From NCBI RefSeq assembly GCF_964340395.1, contig NC_135552.1:27450681-27514680 (forward strand): 64,000 nucleotides of DNA, in the 5' to 3' direction. Below the pieces are notes generated by a model. That model made no database searches. It had not been told where the DNA came from and saw only the letters and a list, made by a program, of their open reading frames with translations. The stretch comes from Glandiceps talaboti. Lineage: Eukaryota > Hemichordata > Enteropneusta > Spengelidae. The position numbers were made by a program, and so were the translations under genes. How positions within the stretch are numbered: the first letter of the stretch is position 1; every line of letters starts with the position of its first letter. Below are positions 1 through 14,600 of this stretch, one piece after another.

Positions 1-2577
1 GTTTAGTATAGACCTATAACACTATTTAGTATAGACCTATAGCACTATTTAGTATAGACCTGTAACACTGTTTAGTATAGACCTATAACACTATTTAGTA
101 TAGACCTATAACACTATTTAGTATAGACCTATAACACTGTTTAGTATAGACCTATAGCACTGTTTAGTATAGACCTGTAGCACTGTTTAGTATAGACATA
201 TAGCACTGTTTAGTATAGACCTATAGCACTGTTTAATATAGACCTATAACACTGTTTAGTATAGACCTATAGCACTTTTTAGTATAGACCTATAGCACTG
301 TTTAGTATAGACCTATAGCACTTTTTAGTATAGACCTGTAACACTGTTTAGTATAGACCTATATCACTTTTTAGTATAGACCTGTAGCACTGTTTAGTAT
401 AGACCTGTAGCACTTTTTAGTATAGACCTATAACACTGTTTAGTATAGACCTATAACACTGTTTAGTATAGACCTATAACACTTTTTAGTATAGACCTAT
501 AGCACTATTTAGTATAGACCTATAGCACTTTTTAGTATAGACCTATAACACTGTTTGTATAGACCTATAGCACTGTTTAGTATAGACCTATAACACTGTT
601 TAGTATAGACCTATAACACTATTTAGTATAGACCTATAACACTTTTTAATATAGACCTGTAGCACTGTTTAGTATAGACCTATAACACTGTTTAGTATAG
701 ACCTATAACACTGTTTAGTATAGACCTATAACACTTTTTAGTATAGACCTATAACACTGTTTAGTATAGACCTATAGCACTATTTAGTATAGACCTATAA
801 CACTATTTAGTATAGACCTATAGCACTATTTAGTATAGACCTATAACACTATTTAGTATAGACCTATAACACTATTTAGTATAGACCTATAGCACTGTTT
901 AGTATAGACCTATAACACTGTTTAGTATAGACAAATAACAATGTTTAGTATAGACCCATAGCACTGTTTAGTATAGACCTATAGCACATTTTAGTATAGA
1001 CCTATAGCACTTTTTAGGATAGACATATAGCACTGTTTAGTATATAGACCTGTAGCACTGTTTAGTATAGACCTGTAGCACTGTTTAGTATAGACCTATA
1101 CCACTGTTTAGTATAGACCTATAGCACTGTTTAGTATAGACCTATAGCACTGTTTAGTATAGACCTATAACACCTTTTAGTATAGACCTGTAGCACTGTT
1201 TAGTATAGACCTATAGCACTGTTTAGTATAGACCTGTAGCACTGTTTAGTATAGACCTATAGCACTGTTTAGTATAGATCTGTAGCACTGTTTAATATAG
1301 ACCTATAACACTATTTAGTATAGACCTATAACACTGTTTAGTATAGACCTATAGCACTGTTTAGTATAGACCTATAGCACTGTTTAGTATAGACCTGTAG
1401 CACTGTTTAGTATAGACCTATAACACTGTTTAGTATAGACCTATAACACTGTTTAGTATAGACCTGTAGCACTGTTTAGTATAGACCTATAACACTGTTT
1501 AGTATAGACCTATAGCACTGTTTAGTATAGACCTGTAGCACTGTTTAGTATAGACCTATAGCACTGTTTAGTATAGACCTATAGCACTGTTTAGTATAGA
1601 CCTGTAGCACTGTTTAGTATAGACCTATAGCACTGTTTAGTATAGACCTGTAGCACTGTTTAGTATAGACCTATAGCACTGTTTAGTATAGACCTATAGC
1701 ACTGTTTAGTATAGACCTGTAGCACTGTTTAGTATAGACCTATAGCACTGTTTAGTATAGACCTATAGCACTGTTTAGTATAGACCTGTAGCACTGTTTA
1801 GTATAGACCTATAGCACTGTTTAGTATAGACCTATAGCACTGTTTAGTATAGACATATAGCACTGTTTAGTATAGACCTATAACACTGTTTAGTATAGAC
1901 CTGTAGCACTGTTTAGTATAGACCTATAGCACTGTTTAGTATAGACCTATAGCACTGTTTAGTATAGACCTGTAGCACTGTTTAGTATAGACCTATAGCA
2001 CTGTTTAGTATAGACCTATAGCACTGTTTAGTATAGACCTATAACACTATTTAGTATAGACCTATAACACTGTTTAGTATAGACCTATAGCACTGTTTAG
2101 TATAGACCTGTAGCACTGTTTAGTATAGACCTATAACACTGTTTAGTATAGACCTGTAGCACTGTTTAGTATAGACCTATAGCACTGTTTAGTATAGACC
2201 TATAGCACTGTTTAGTATAGACCTGTAGCACTGTTTAGTATAGACCTATAGCACTGTTTAGTATAGACCTATAACACTGTTTAGTATAGACCTGTAGCAC
2301 TGTTTAGTATAGACCTATAGCACTGTTTAGTATAGACCCATAGCACTGTTTAGTATAGACCTATAGCACATTTTAGTATAGACCTATAGCACTTTTTAGG
2401 ATAGACATATAGCACTGTTTAGTATATAGACCTGTAGCACTGTTTAGTATAGACCTGTAGCACTGTTTAGTATAGACCTATACCACTGTTTAGTATAGAC
2501 CTATAGCACTGTTTAGTATAGACCTATAGCACTGTTTAGTATAGACCTATAGCACTGTTTAGTATAGACCTATATCA
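1..2577. repeat. 24-bp satellite array, open at left edge
   Basis: About 107 head-to-tail copies of a 24-bp unit close to TAGTATAGACCTATAGCACT plus GTTT. Variation is concentrated at a few sites (ATA/GTA before GCAC or ACAC; CTG/CTA/CTT before TTT). A distinctive run of variant units starting TAGACCCATAG at 951 recurs at 2333, including the rare TTTTAGGATAGACATATAG and TATATAGACC variants, so part of the array was duplicated as a block of about 1.38 kb. The array ends near 2577 and continues beyond the window on the left. No gene is seen in it. Confidence 0.97.
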
Positions 2578-3314
2578 CTTTATAACACTCATGTCATGGT
2601 ACTCAAAGCACTTTACAATTGTTACCCCGACATGGCCCAATAAGGCACAAAGGTCCTACATGCTTCCCCAACTTCCAGGTAAAGGGTGGGGTTTTCACTG
2701 TTTGTGGATTCAGGTCCTCAATCATGCCGTGCTAGATCTAGTTTATTTTCAGTCTCTTCCTATGCATTTAGACAGCAATTCTTACCCATTGAGATAATTA
2801 ACATTGATTTCGTTTAATTGATGTCAAGAAAGAATGGATTTGGAGGTGTTATCTACAAGTGAAGCAAACATATTGCCACTGGTTACCCTTTTTTACTGAA
2901 CTGCATTCTTCTATTGACTCTGCTGATCAAATCAAAAATTGCTCAAATAGAGCTTACCGGGGTATACAAACCTATACAAAAAAACTCAGACTACTACTTG
3001 CACGGTGAAAACAATCTCTTTATTTACAAATGTGCGAAAAACTCCTGACAGATGCACACAAATATATGCATTCAAGCCTTTTCAGCAAATAAATGGACCA
3101 GCTTTACTTGCTACAACCAATGCAATGCAGTGTATACTTTTATTACGCTGTGATTTGAAATATTCTGCATCTATCATAGACTACAGGCAGTCATGCAACT
3201 CTAGTATTTCTACTTTGATACTAAATTTGAGGGCTGTGACTAACAGTGTTCAGTGAATCTTGATTAACTTAGTCCAGCGACTTGGCAATATGTCACTCAC
3301 TAAAACAACAAGCC

Positions 3315-3525
3315 AATCAAGTCAGTATGTCAAGTCTCTGGGCTACAATGTCAAGTCAGTATGTCAAGTCAGATAGCCAAGTCCCTTGGATATAATGTCA
3401 AGCCAGTATGTCAAGTCAGATAGCCAAGTCTCTGGGCTATACTGTCAAGCCAGTATGTCAAGTCAGATAGCCAAGTCTCTGGGCTATACTGTCAAGCCAG
3501 TATGTCAAGTCAGCTAGCCAAGTCT
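3315..3525. repeat. 47-bp tandem repeat, about 4-5 copies
   Basis: Unit of about 47 bp built around GTCAAGTCAGATAGCCAAG followed by TCTCTGGGCTATACT; the first copies are shorter variants. Confidence 0.85.
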
Positions 3526-3969
3526 ATGAACTATGGTGCACCCTTCTTACAGTTTGTACACAGTATAGCTGTCCATCACAATCACAAACATATATTTATA
3601 TGAAATCATAAAATATGCTATATTATTTTGTAAAAACTTCAATTACAAACTAAAAAGTACAGCTACAATACAAACTTTGGTTTGGGCTCTTCAGACAAAA
3701 TAATACTTGTTTAAGTTGCAATGACAACACTTACTTACGAGTAACAGCATGCTACATGCTTGAAAAATCTCTGAAGTGGAAACACCACAAAAAAAAAAAT
3801 TAATACTTTCATAAATTTCTTTAAATTTTCCTCAGAGCTATACACAAAGTCATGTAAATAGATGTCCAATTCTGCACATAATTTATTCAAATTTTATTCC
3901 AAAAGACTGTACATGTTTTTGTTTGTATATGTCTATCATGCACAAGCACAGTGTGTGTGCATGTGGCTG

Positions 3970-4015
<46 letters not shown>

Positions 4016-4053
4016 TGTGTGTAGATTTGTTTGTTTGTTTGTTTGTTTGTTTG
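3970..4053. repeat. (GT)n followed by (GTTT)n microsatellite
   Basis: A GT dinucleotide run to about 4022 is followed by GTTT tetranucleotides to about 4053. The Cys/Val-rich reading frame across it is an artefact of the repeat. Confidence 0.95.
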
Positions 4054-5686
4054 TGAGCACAGAAGTACAAAGTGTTCATATTTGTGCAGGTACTGTTTGA
4101 TATGACCATAGGCACATCGTTACATTACACCATCATTTGATATGTCTTTGTTGTCAAACTTGAACCTGACAGTTTCCAGTAACTGTAACCAAGCCTCAAG
4201 ACCTCTCTGAATGATGCCAGTCAAGTTACCTGTATGTCAATTATCTATTGTGTTACATACAGTAAATCCATTTACCCTGTGGATATGGCTTTATGATTTT
4301 CTTCTATCTGCTTAGACACAGCATCACCAATATACAGACTAAACGTAACTAAGATAAATTGATGAACTCTTTTGATTTCAGTATTTCATGATCAACAAAA
4401 TACACATTTCTAATTTTCCTTATCATATTTTTTACTACACATCATAGATGTATGCCGTTTCAAGACATACATACAATAACAGTATATATGTTTTAAAGCT
4501 TTTCTCAAAATACATCACAGCAAAATAGAGGAGGTAAAACACAAGCAGGCATGCAGTCATGTGAAAACACATCTTTGAAAATCTAATTACATCTATCAAA
4601 AAGAAAGTTTCATTGATGCATAGTACATTGGGGTGCTTTTTTTCTTTCCTAAACCTTGATTCTAAATTATAACAGTTTGTGCTAGGAATTGATTTGTTTA
4701 TCTACTCTAAGAACTTTTTCCTTATCTTTGTTTCTTAATTACCATATCTTGACATTTGCATGTATTATGTATAAACTGTGTATATACACATGTATATACA
4801 CATGTAAATGCAGATGGTAATGTTTTAATTATAGAAATTGGACGGAGTAACCAGGATATGTAATCATTGCCAACATCTCAAGCAATATATTAGCTACATA
4901 TACATCATGGAGTATTTGTTGTATCAATCACAGAAGGTCATGAACAATGGTAAACTGACATATTGTAAATGTCAATATGATACCCCCCCCCCCCCCAATA
5001 TTTGTAATTGTTTGTCAACTGTCTATACAAAGAAAGTTGTAGAGCTGTACAATAGCTGTCAGTATATGGATTTTATATTATGCTGTATTTTATATAAACT
5101 ATTCATTAATAGTATGGTTTCAATGAATTACTATTTTAGAATAATCTTTGGGTATTTTGAGTAAAATGTTATCAGTTGGGTTGTGTGTTTCATGTGTTGT
5201 GCTGACCAATCAAATACCACTGAGAGAAGGCAGATTAGGCCTTAACAACACAACTTTTCTTGTAGACTACATCATGTTTTGCCGAGTGTTTCAAAACTGT
5301 CTTACAAGATTTACCAGCAGGACCTAGTGACTGATAAATTTGATATATTGTACAATCTGTGATGTATGTAGCTAATACATGGCTGTGTTAAAATATTACT
5401 TGGTTGGTCTGGCTACTTGGTTAAATGATGTGTCTTGTGACATCAAGGAACCAAGAATGAGAATTTACACTAAGTGTAAACTAACAGTATTCAACATAGA
5501 AAATGGTGTTTGCTTTCATTACTGGCCTTGTTGTCTAACCCAACAAAGTGCATTCATAACCCACAAGGCAGAACAGCCAAGTAATTCTATAAATTCCAGA
5601 CTTGACCGACAGCTCTGTTTGCATTGTTCAGTGGTGTCCATGTCAATCCTGGGAGGTTGAAGTGTTTTCAAGTGTTGATGTTATGT

Positions 5687-8600
5687 CTATGATGTGACTT
5701 CAGAACTAGCTATTCTATTGAATGGATTACCAGGTGGTACTAGTGTCACCATCTTGGACATATGAGACAAACGTTTATGTGGAGATTCATTGGCTGGTAT
5801 TGGTATTTTACTGCAAAATACAATGATTGAAATGCTGATTAATGTATGAATGTAGAAATATCAAACAAAGACACATATGTAGAATACATCATAGAGTTAC
5901 ATATAGAATACATTGTACATGCAGTTTCATCAAAGTTTTATGTATTTCTACATATCCCTTTCATTTTAAATGATACTATTCTTGAAACCGTCAATGTGAT
6001 TCAATTTTAAATTGTACCTAGTTGAAACAACTATATCATGAATAGAATAAAATAGAATAGAATAGAATAAAATAGAATAGAATAGAATAGAATAGAATAG
6101 AATAGAATAGAATAGAATAGAATAGAATAGAATAGAATAGAATATTCTTTGCATCCATAACCATTAAGAAAACTAGATTGCTTCATTGGATTTTCTGCAA
6201 TAAGTGTTTGGTGCTAAAACAAACTAGTAAATATATCAACTATATAATGAATTTTAAGTGTTAATCCATATTTGCCAGAATGTCGGTTCTGAATATTCCA
6301 TTATTCTTTATTGCATGCGTCATATAGTCTACATCTTGAAAGTAAAATCCTTAAAAAATTGAATTTACGATTTTGTCTATTTTTTTTTTAATCTTTTGAA
6401 TCTTTTGCCCTCAAGGAATTGAAATTATTGGGTAGAAAACAATCTCAGGTAACAGGAAACTGGCAAACAATTGTAGGGGGGAATAATATTTTGCCAATGA
6501 ATTCTTTTATTTTTGGATAAATTCTTATACAACAAAATGTGAATGAATTAGGTTTGAATAACTTGTTCACATTTATAATGATGCATCTACATGTATTACT
6601 TATTAATTTTGTAAAATGAGTAACTCTACCAAAGTTCTGCCAAGCTACTTACCTACATGTATGTACTCTAGCTGTACTTTGTACACATCTACTAGGACAC
6701 CTTAACTTTGTAAAATGAGTAACTCTAGCAAAGTTCTGCCAAGCTACTTACCTATGCACTCTAGCTGTACTTTGTGGAGGTGGTGTAGGCATTTCACTAT
6801 TGGCTGGAATCCTACTGGACCAGTGAGTACAACCAGCATAACGAGGGATATTTGGACGGCTGAAATGACAATGGAACATAACATTAGATTTCATATTTGG
6901 GGGCAACCCACATTTATACAAATGTGGACAATTTGGCAAAGCATTCCATTAACAAATTTAAATTTTTAAAGATTTATTAGTCTCAAGAAAAAATGTAGTC
7001 TGTAAGGTACATTGGGGCACCCTCATACATTGGTAAACCCTTCTCCGAGAGGGTGGAACAACACATCGTATCTAACAGTCTAAAATAATGTCATGACTAT
7101 ATACTATTAAAAATGTTCTTTTGTTCCAATGCAGCACATATATTTATCATAATGAATCTTGGTTAGATATTAATTCATAGAGGTTTACATTTGTTTGTTT
7201 TTGTTTACGTTTATACATGTTTCTTTAGGATCCAATAGAACTGTTTACACTTGCATTTGCATGTCTTTTCAGAATTATTCATAACTGACTCTAGAATTCC
7301 TTACTTTCTGTACAAACACAAGTCTGAATAGATTCTACAACATGTCATGGTGTCCATGACCTATCAACCACCATTTCACTGCAGGGGTGGATGTGCTAAT
7401 GATCGCGCCTTTGTAATGCAGTGTTCGATCTAGGCCGCGGCATTGCGCAATTTGCGCTAAAAAAATCTGATTGGCCACTATGTGAATTTATAATGTGCCT
7501 TTTCTCCTGTGAGAGATCAAGGTGCTAACAATTATTACCCCTGGCACGGATCTAAAGTGGCACAACAGCCCTTGACCCTGGGGAGCATATCTATTGCAGC
7601 TTCTGTCAGTGGACATAGGATTAAAGCATCTTACAAACAAGAGTTAAAAGACACTGAGTGAATATACTTACTGTGCTGTATCAGTGTATCGGGGTTTCTC
7701 TGTTCTTAGTATGGTTGTTGGAAGGAAAAATTTCCTAGGATCATCTTTCTCTTGTGGGTCATCACCATTGATGCAACCAGTGTAATTTGGTATTTGATCG
7801 ACCTTCTTACTATGGCTGCAGCTAAAAAAAGAATTTTAAAAATATATATGAAATTAATAAATGAATGGTTAAACTTTTGAGATCAATATATATGATGCAA
7901 TACTCTGATTACCAACGTTGTTTTTAAAAAAAAAAAACCAACGAATTTCTGGGGTTATACCCAAAATTAGGTAAAATGAAGTTATACATTTTACTATGGA
8001 CAACAATCCCATCAGCAAAGTGTACAAAGCTCAAAGTTAAAATTTTCATAAATATCAAAACATTTTCAATATCAAAAATAGCACAGCTGTCAAAACTAGC
8101 TGAGAACGGCAACATTTGCCTCAAAACATGTCAAATTATTATTTGTAAAATGACAACCAACCAACCAACCAACCGTATTCTACGATTCTGGCCTTCTTTT
8201 CCAGTAAAAATCTGCTTCCAAAACATTGCCCCTAGTGGCAATTATGTACAATCTTTTGTTTTTTTAAAATACATGATTCACATTGCCTGTATAGCTTTTG
8301 GAATCTACTTTTAACTGCAGCCGATCAACTTGATACAATCATAATTGTTTTCCTAACATCTATAGTACAATGAAGAATTTGTTGATGACAGCACTCTCTA
8401 TAGACTAAGATACGTCGTGACGTTTCGCCCTCACCGGCCTCTTGGCCGATGTTTGAGGGCGCCCCGCCACGGCGTACCTTACAGACTACACTCTCTACAA
8501 TGAATCAAATCTTTTGATCTATCTTCCTTTCTATGGTAGATAATATTGCAATCAGAGTGACGTTATCATATTAATCTTTTACTGGCTTGATTTCATTCAA

Positions 8601-11600
8601 ATTACAAAATTGACATGATTGGCCTCCATTAAAATCACCAGAGAAATTCAGTAAAAGAATAAATTGCTCAATGAATGGTTAATAAAAAGAGCACAACTTA
8701 CAATTCCATCGGTTTCTGTAGCAGATTACCATTTCTGGCTTGGAACCAGTCCCAAGATCTGCCTAAGTTCTGCAAAGAGTAATGAAACCAAAATATTTTA
8801 AAGTAATTGTCATCAATGAAAGTTAGTAGTATTAATGATGCAATAGAATGGGAAGTATATTATATCGTGCTACTATGCGCCATTCTGATTGGATAATAAC
8901 TGTGGTAAAATCCCATTTTACCACGGCTGGCAGTGGTAAAATGGGCCCCTAAACTAGCATATAGTACTCACAAAAATGAAGCTCGTGTTCGTTCTTATAC
9001 CAATAAGTTAACACTTCTTCAGAGTAAAGGTGTGTCAGGTATCCTGTCCAATAGTTTGGGTTACAGTAGTCCAAATAATTCCACTGATGACCTTGCGATC
9101 AAAAGCAACGATCGATCAGTGGCTTCAACATCACTAGCCATGACTGATAAGGTACAAGTTCTCCCATGCGACAAGCCGTCAGCGTCCTGCTCTCGTTGAA
9201 TCGAGCAACACCAATTTAATTTTTAACCATCAGTCAAGTGCGTCAGGATTATTTCATAACTGTACATTTTTAAGGTTCGGTCAATGTTCAATTTGTTAAC
9301 CATTAAATTAAAGTAGACTGTGTAACGTCGCGTCTCTGATTTACTGTCTCGAGCTTTCTCCGATTCAACTGATTCAACGCCGAGACGTCTATTTTTAGCA
9401 GTGTACAAGATTGTATTGTTCTTATGTAAATATCCAAACAAAATTGTTACTTTCTTTGACCTCTTGCCCCGTTTTCTTCGTTGCTAGTTTTCAACGCGTT
9501 TTCGTTATGCATTATATGATGTAAATAAAGTAATTTATCAATGCAATGCAGTGTATGGTTTGTGTTCATGCAGTGTGTGTGTGTTTGGGCGACATAAACG
9601 TATCCACTCATCAAAATATGCTCGTTCCCGACGATTTATTACCGACGATCTTTTTCTGTACGTGCGATTTCGCCTTTTCAGGCATATAATTAACCACAGA
9701 ATCATATTTAGAGGAAATAGACACATATGTTGATATAATATAATAGCAATAACCCCCTCCGAAGGCGGGTATACACTCGAATTTGGTACAATTCGCTCCA
9801 TATAGCACTCGCCATTCGGCTCGTGCTATATGTCGCGAATTGTACCAAAATCTCGTGTATACCCACCTTCGGCGGGGGTTATTGCTTAAGTATAGTATGC
9901 TGTATCAATGTCAAGTTCACATAACTTCTTTGAAAACAATGTTTCAGGTTCATGAGGGAAAGATGTAGGGCCAAAGTTTGGTCATGATTATATAAAACCA
10001 TACAAGTGGATTTTTCTTATTAATTTATTCATCAGAGTACTAGTATATCACAAATCGATTAATCATAAAATCAAGATTGAGTCATAATTACCAATTAAAA
10101 ACAAGGCCTATGATGAGATGGGAGTATCATAAACTGTTCATTTTGACATTGAAAATAGCACCACCAATGACACAATCCTAGTTTCGCTTGTTTTTTCTGG
10201 GCCACAAATTATTATTGATTTTAATATACATTTCTTTTGTCAATTAAGTTGCCAACATTGCAGTGTTTTTATTCTAAACATGTATACTAAAATTTTTTGC
10301 CAGTAACTCTGTGTCAGGTGAACTAGTTTTTTTTTTCATAGCAATAAGCCAAAACAAAACTATTAAATTCTTTAAATACACAATATATACCTAGACATTA
10401 TTGTGTTGCTTTGTGTGACTGCCATTAACATAACAAAGAGCAAACCTTTAATAGTAATTACATCACTGAATATTTCTTACTGAATAAAAATCTATGAAAC
10501 TGAAATATTTCAATAATTTGAAGGACATTCCTAGTGTTTCAATCCATTCAATAGAAACACATTAATATATGTTTTTGGATTAGATTATTCATAAATGTAT
10601 TTTAATTTCACATATTTTATTTCAATGCTATCACTGTATCAGATACTTTGGAAGTATATTTATGTTCTAAAGTGTCTCAAATGGTGAATATTTCTCACCT
10701 TTGTAATAAGCAGTTAAAATGAGTAATTGATTAAAATTGAAAATTTAGCCAGCTGGTGTAAGTTTCAGTTTACAGTGTTCATTTTGTTTGTAACAGATGT
10801 TATTGTGTATTGTGATACAGGAAATACATTTCCTCCAGTTATCACTCATTTTTATATCAAAAGCATGTTTCTTATTTTAAAAGTATGAAATTTACATTCT
10901 CGACTTTAATATCCAATAATAGTGCTCAACATGTGGATTTCGTGAAATAATAACATGATAGATAATTTATGTGTTGTCTTGTTCTACTTTTAATGAAATA
11001 CAAAATGGCAAAAAGTAAATTACAGAGACTTGTTATGGTCACTTTCACAGGTGATCATGATCTTGAGTTTATTGGCTAAGGTATGTCTAGCTCTGGAAAT
11101 ATGTACTCCGACGTTTCCAGTTGAAGATGTGTCAGAAACTTCGGAGTGTATATTTCTAGAGTCAATAAGGTATATCTGGACTAACTGTATTCTGTATTTA
11201 TATATTTCTTACAAATACTGACTGATCCAAATGAAAGTCAAGTATACAGTCTTTTTGGTTTTTTGGGACCAGAAATTGAAAAATCAGTGATATAGGTTTG
11301 TATTCTAGAAGATCACATGATGATTAACTCATACCTTTAATGGAAGAATTTCTATGTACTTAATACTAAATTAAATAACAAAATATAGATTTCAAAATTT
11401 ATATGAATAAATTTCTGAAAATACTAAATCATGGTAGTTTCATATATTGTAAGCCAAGAGATTTAGACTTAAAATAATATAGAGAAATGTGGAAGTGTGG
11501 AATGGTCTTACCTGCCAAGGTTCGGCTTCTGCTGCATAACGTTTATTTAGTGTAAATCTATGTGAAACTGTATCAGCCTGAGACTCCTGTGTGGACTGAG

Positions 11601-14600
11601 GTGGTTTGACTTTAGGAGCCAGCATAGAATCCCAGTCAACCTCATCATATGCTCTGTTCATGAAAAAAGAAATAAAGTTTTCTGTGATTACTGCTATCAA
11701 ATACCACAAGATACTAAACCCTGTAAAAGTGTTCTAAAACTATATAAGCATTACTGGGACAAGCCATTAGCCAAGCAAGTGGACTTGTTATCAAAGAGTA
11801 CCAATATTTACAATGTGATGATGGGCTCTTACATAACACAAGTAAACAGCTGTAAAACCTCTATTCGGCTGTCTGCATGGACTGCAATTGAGGCAAACCT
11901 TATCTCCGTCTTATATCAGTTGTTATCAATTTATTAGGCTATCATAAGTAACGCTACAAACAGCTTTAGAGATGCAAACAACTTTTATGACACCCGTTTT
12001 CGCCAGGTAAGCCCGCGGGTTTGTTGCACTTGGACCGCTAATGGTTTGTGACTGTCATGCCTTAAGTAGTCAACCCAGCAATGACACATTACACAAAATA
12101 GCAAGTATTTTGTGTGCGAATTAACTCACAAATGTTTATATATTTTTAGTTTTCCCAGAGTATCTTTCTTTGCAAAGGGGTTTCTATTAATTTCTTTCAA
12201 AATATATCTTTTCATTCATGATGGCTTTCCATTGGGAGGAAATATTAAAATGAGTATGCAATGCATCAGAATCAAACACAAGGACCTTCTGTTGTTTTTA
12301 TCTGTTTAGTTCATATTCGGTTACAGAGTTTGATAGAAAACAGTTGATCAAAAGTTGAATAGCCAGTAAAATTTCTATGGAAGTGAAATTACCAAGTTTT
12401 TTTTTTACATTTATACAATATCTAGCAAACTGAACAACATTCATTTTAGGAAAACTAACATTCTAAGAAAAGTTACACAAGTCATATAACAAATACACTT
12501 ATACTTTGCCATTTCATGTACAAGGTTTCAAGTAAAACTATAAGTATACAATTTACATTTGAAAAAAAATCATAAATTAGCCAATGGAAAAGTGCCTCAC
12601 CTTTGTGTGGATGATGTGTACATATATCGGAGTGCCAGTTTATCTCTCCATTCCCTGCCCTTGTCTTGCAGAACATCATCTACCATACGTTTCTGAAAAA
12701 TTGTACAGATATAGATCGTGGTTATATATATGACAGGAAAGTAAAAATATCGTTTAATACTTTGGAACTACAAATTCAAACAAATGCGATGTTTGGATTT
12801 TTTATCATCTTCTACTTCGGAGCACAGACAAGGAACTTTTCCTTGTCTGTGTTTGGAGACATTGCGCTGAATCAATGCATGATCAAGGTTCATACATTTT
12901 GTAGACAGATCAAGACATTGCATTAGTATCTAATTTATTATTCGAAAGTGACTTTATTTTACTGTCTTATTTATTCTTGTAACCATGAACAATATATTCT
13001 CCATAATACATAATAATTAATTCTATTCGTAGACATATATAACAGGTTGTAGATACTAAAAATTGGGAATTGTGGCCATCAACAAAGTTACTGGCCAATC
13101 AGCCAATGTCAATGTCAAGATAACAAGTACTGTGTCCACCAGACAGAGTTTACAGTAGACATTGACATATACTCTGTGTAGATACCAGTTTCAAGTGTTT
13201 GCTATGGTAGTAGTAAACTTTATTGTTTGTTTAATTTTGTTTTGTATGTGTGTTGAAAGGTTTTAGAAGGTGTAGTCCTAATTTCATCAAACTAATAATG
13301 AGATTGCCATAGTGATTTCCCCTCTGACTCTTCAGTCATTATCAAGACATCACTATCCAGGGTTGGGTTGACCAGTAACCACTACCCTGTAATACTATGC
13401 AATGAAATGAGGCAGACATCTAAATATGGCAGCTAAACCTTGACAACCTCATAGCATTGTACACAACAAGTTTACAGTCACTCCTAAAGCAACTGAATGA
13501 TTTGACTAATCTCAAATTTTGATTTATACATGTACATTTAAACAGAGGTTGCTGTGGAAGTCCCAACGTGGGATCATATCACAGCTGTTCTGCTGTTCTA
13601 CAGTTTACAAGGAAATGACATTTCATTCTGTCTGACACGCCTATGGCGCCAAGACTGTGTATACTCACATGTGTTTTCTGAAGCTGTTCAAATTTTTGTT
13701 GTTTTATTTCTTCTTCCTTAGCGACTTCTCTGGGATCTCTGTCACTAGTCCAACCTGTAAACCAACACACACACACACATGCATCGTATCAATGTCTGTA
13801 TACACAATCAATACTAAACCATGATCAAATGACTTCCTTTTATTCATTTTCTCTTGTTTATTTCAAATCAATGCAATCAATACACTTGTACTTTGCGCTA
13901 ACTACATGTATTTAGGTTGTAGCTCAGCTTCTTTAGAATTATTACATGTTGTATCAATGTATTACATTACCATAATTATCAAGATCATAATAAAATGGAC
14001 AAGATTTTAATTTTTCTCTGATACACTGTTGATACATGATAAAATAAACTTCAAAACTTTGTGAGGTGTAAACAAACAATTTACTATGCAACATTAATTA
14101 GATTGTGTTTTAGATACTGTAATATCCAAACACAAGTTAGAGTAAGCTTTAGATATTTTTTAAGCCGTGGCTACAAATTTTTGTTTTACAAAGTTGTATC
14201 CTTCACTGTAAATCTTTTTAAAGAAAAAATGTTATTTCCCATTTCAATGTGGAAACAAGTGAAATAACTTAGCTAAGCTTTTATTTCTTTCACATAGTTT
14301 CTGATAAAATGACGAAGGTTTAAATATCACTCTATTTGTTTAAGAAATGTCTATAATATACGGTATAAGCTTATAGAAAACTGAGACACAATTCAACAAC
14401 TGTAAACAAATTCTACTTTTAGAATAAACGTATCTGTAACAATGTAAGGGATATAATGGTACTATAACTGGTATAATAATGCTACAAACTATCTAGATTT
14501 AGTGCCAATAGCAGTGTTCAATTTGTATACAAAACGCTACAATAGAAACCAAGACATCCGTATCCCCTAACCGCTATACGTTTTGAGGTTTTTGAAAGCA

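Larger units (their letters stand above)
2578..5686. other. Intergenic stretch, no supported gene
   Basis: Between the satellite and the 3' end of the SPATA48-like gene. Open frames here are short, lack splice-site support and show no recognisable protein. It holds the 47-bp tandem repeat near 3.3 kb, GT and GTTT microsatellites near 4.0 kb and a C-run at about 4983. Part of it may be 3' UTR of the minus-strand gene. Confidence 0.6.

Noticed and set aside
8933-9199. 88-codon plus-strand frame in SPATA48-like intron 4
   Set aside because: No recognisable domain or splice partners; the start lies in a short palindromic repeat (GTAAAATCCCATTTTAC).
9538-9968. Overlapping frames on both strands
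   Set aside because: Explained by the palindromic foldback element at 9730-9908.
11030-11221. 63-codon frame with a hydrophobic start resembling a signal peptide
   Set aside because: It overlaps the inverted repeat at 11091-11161 and has no partner exon.
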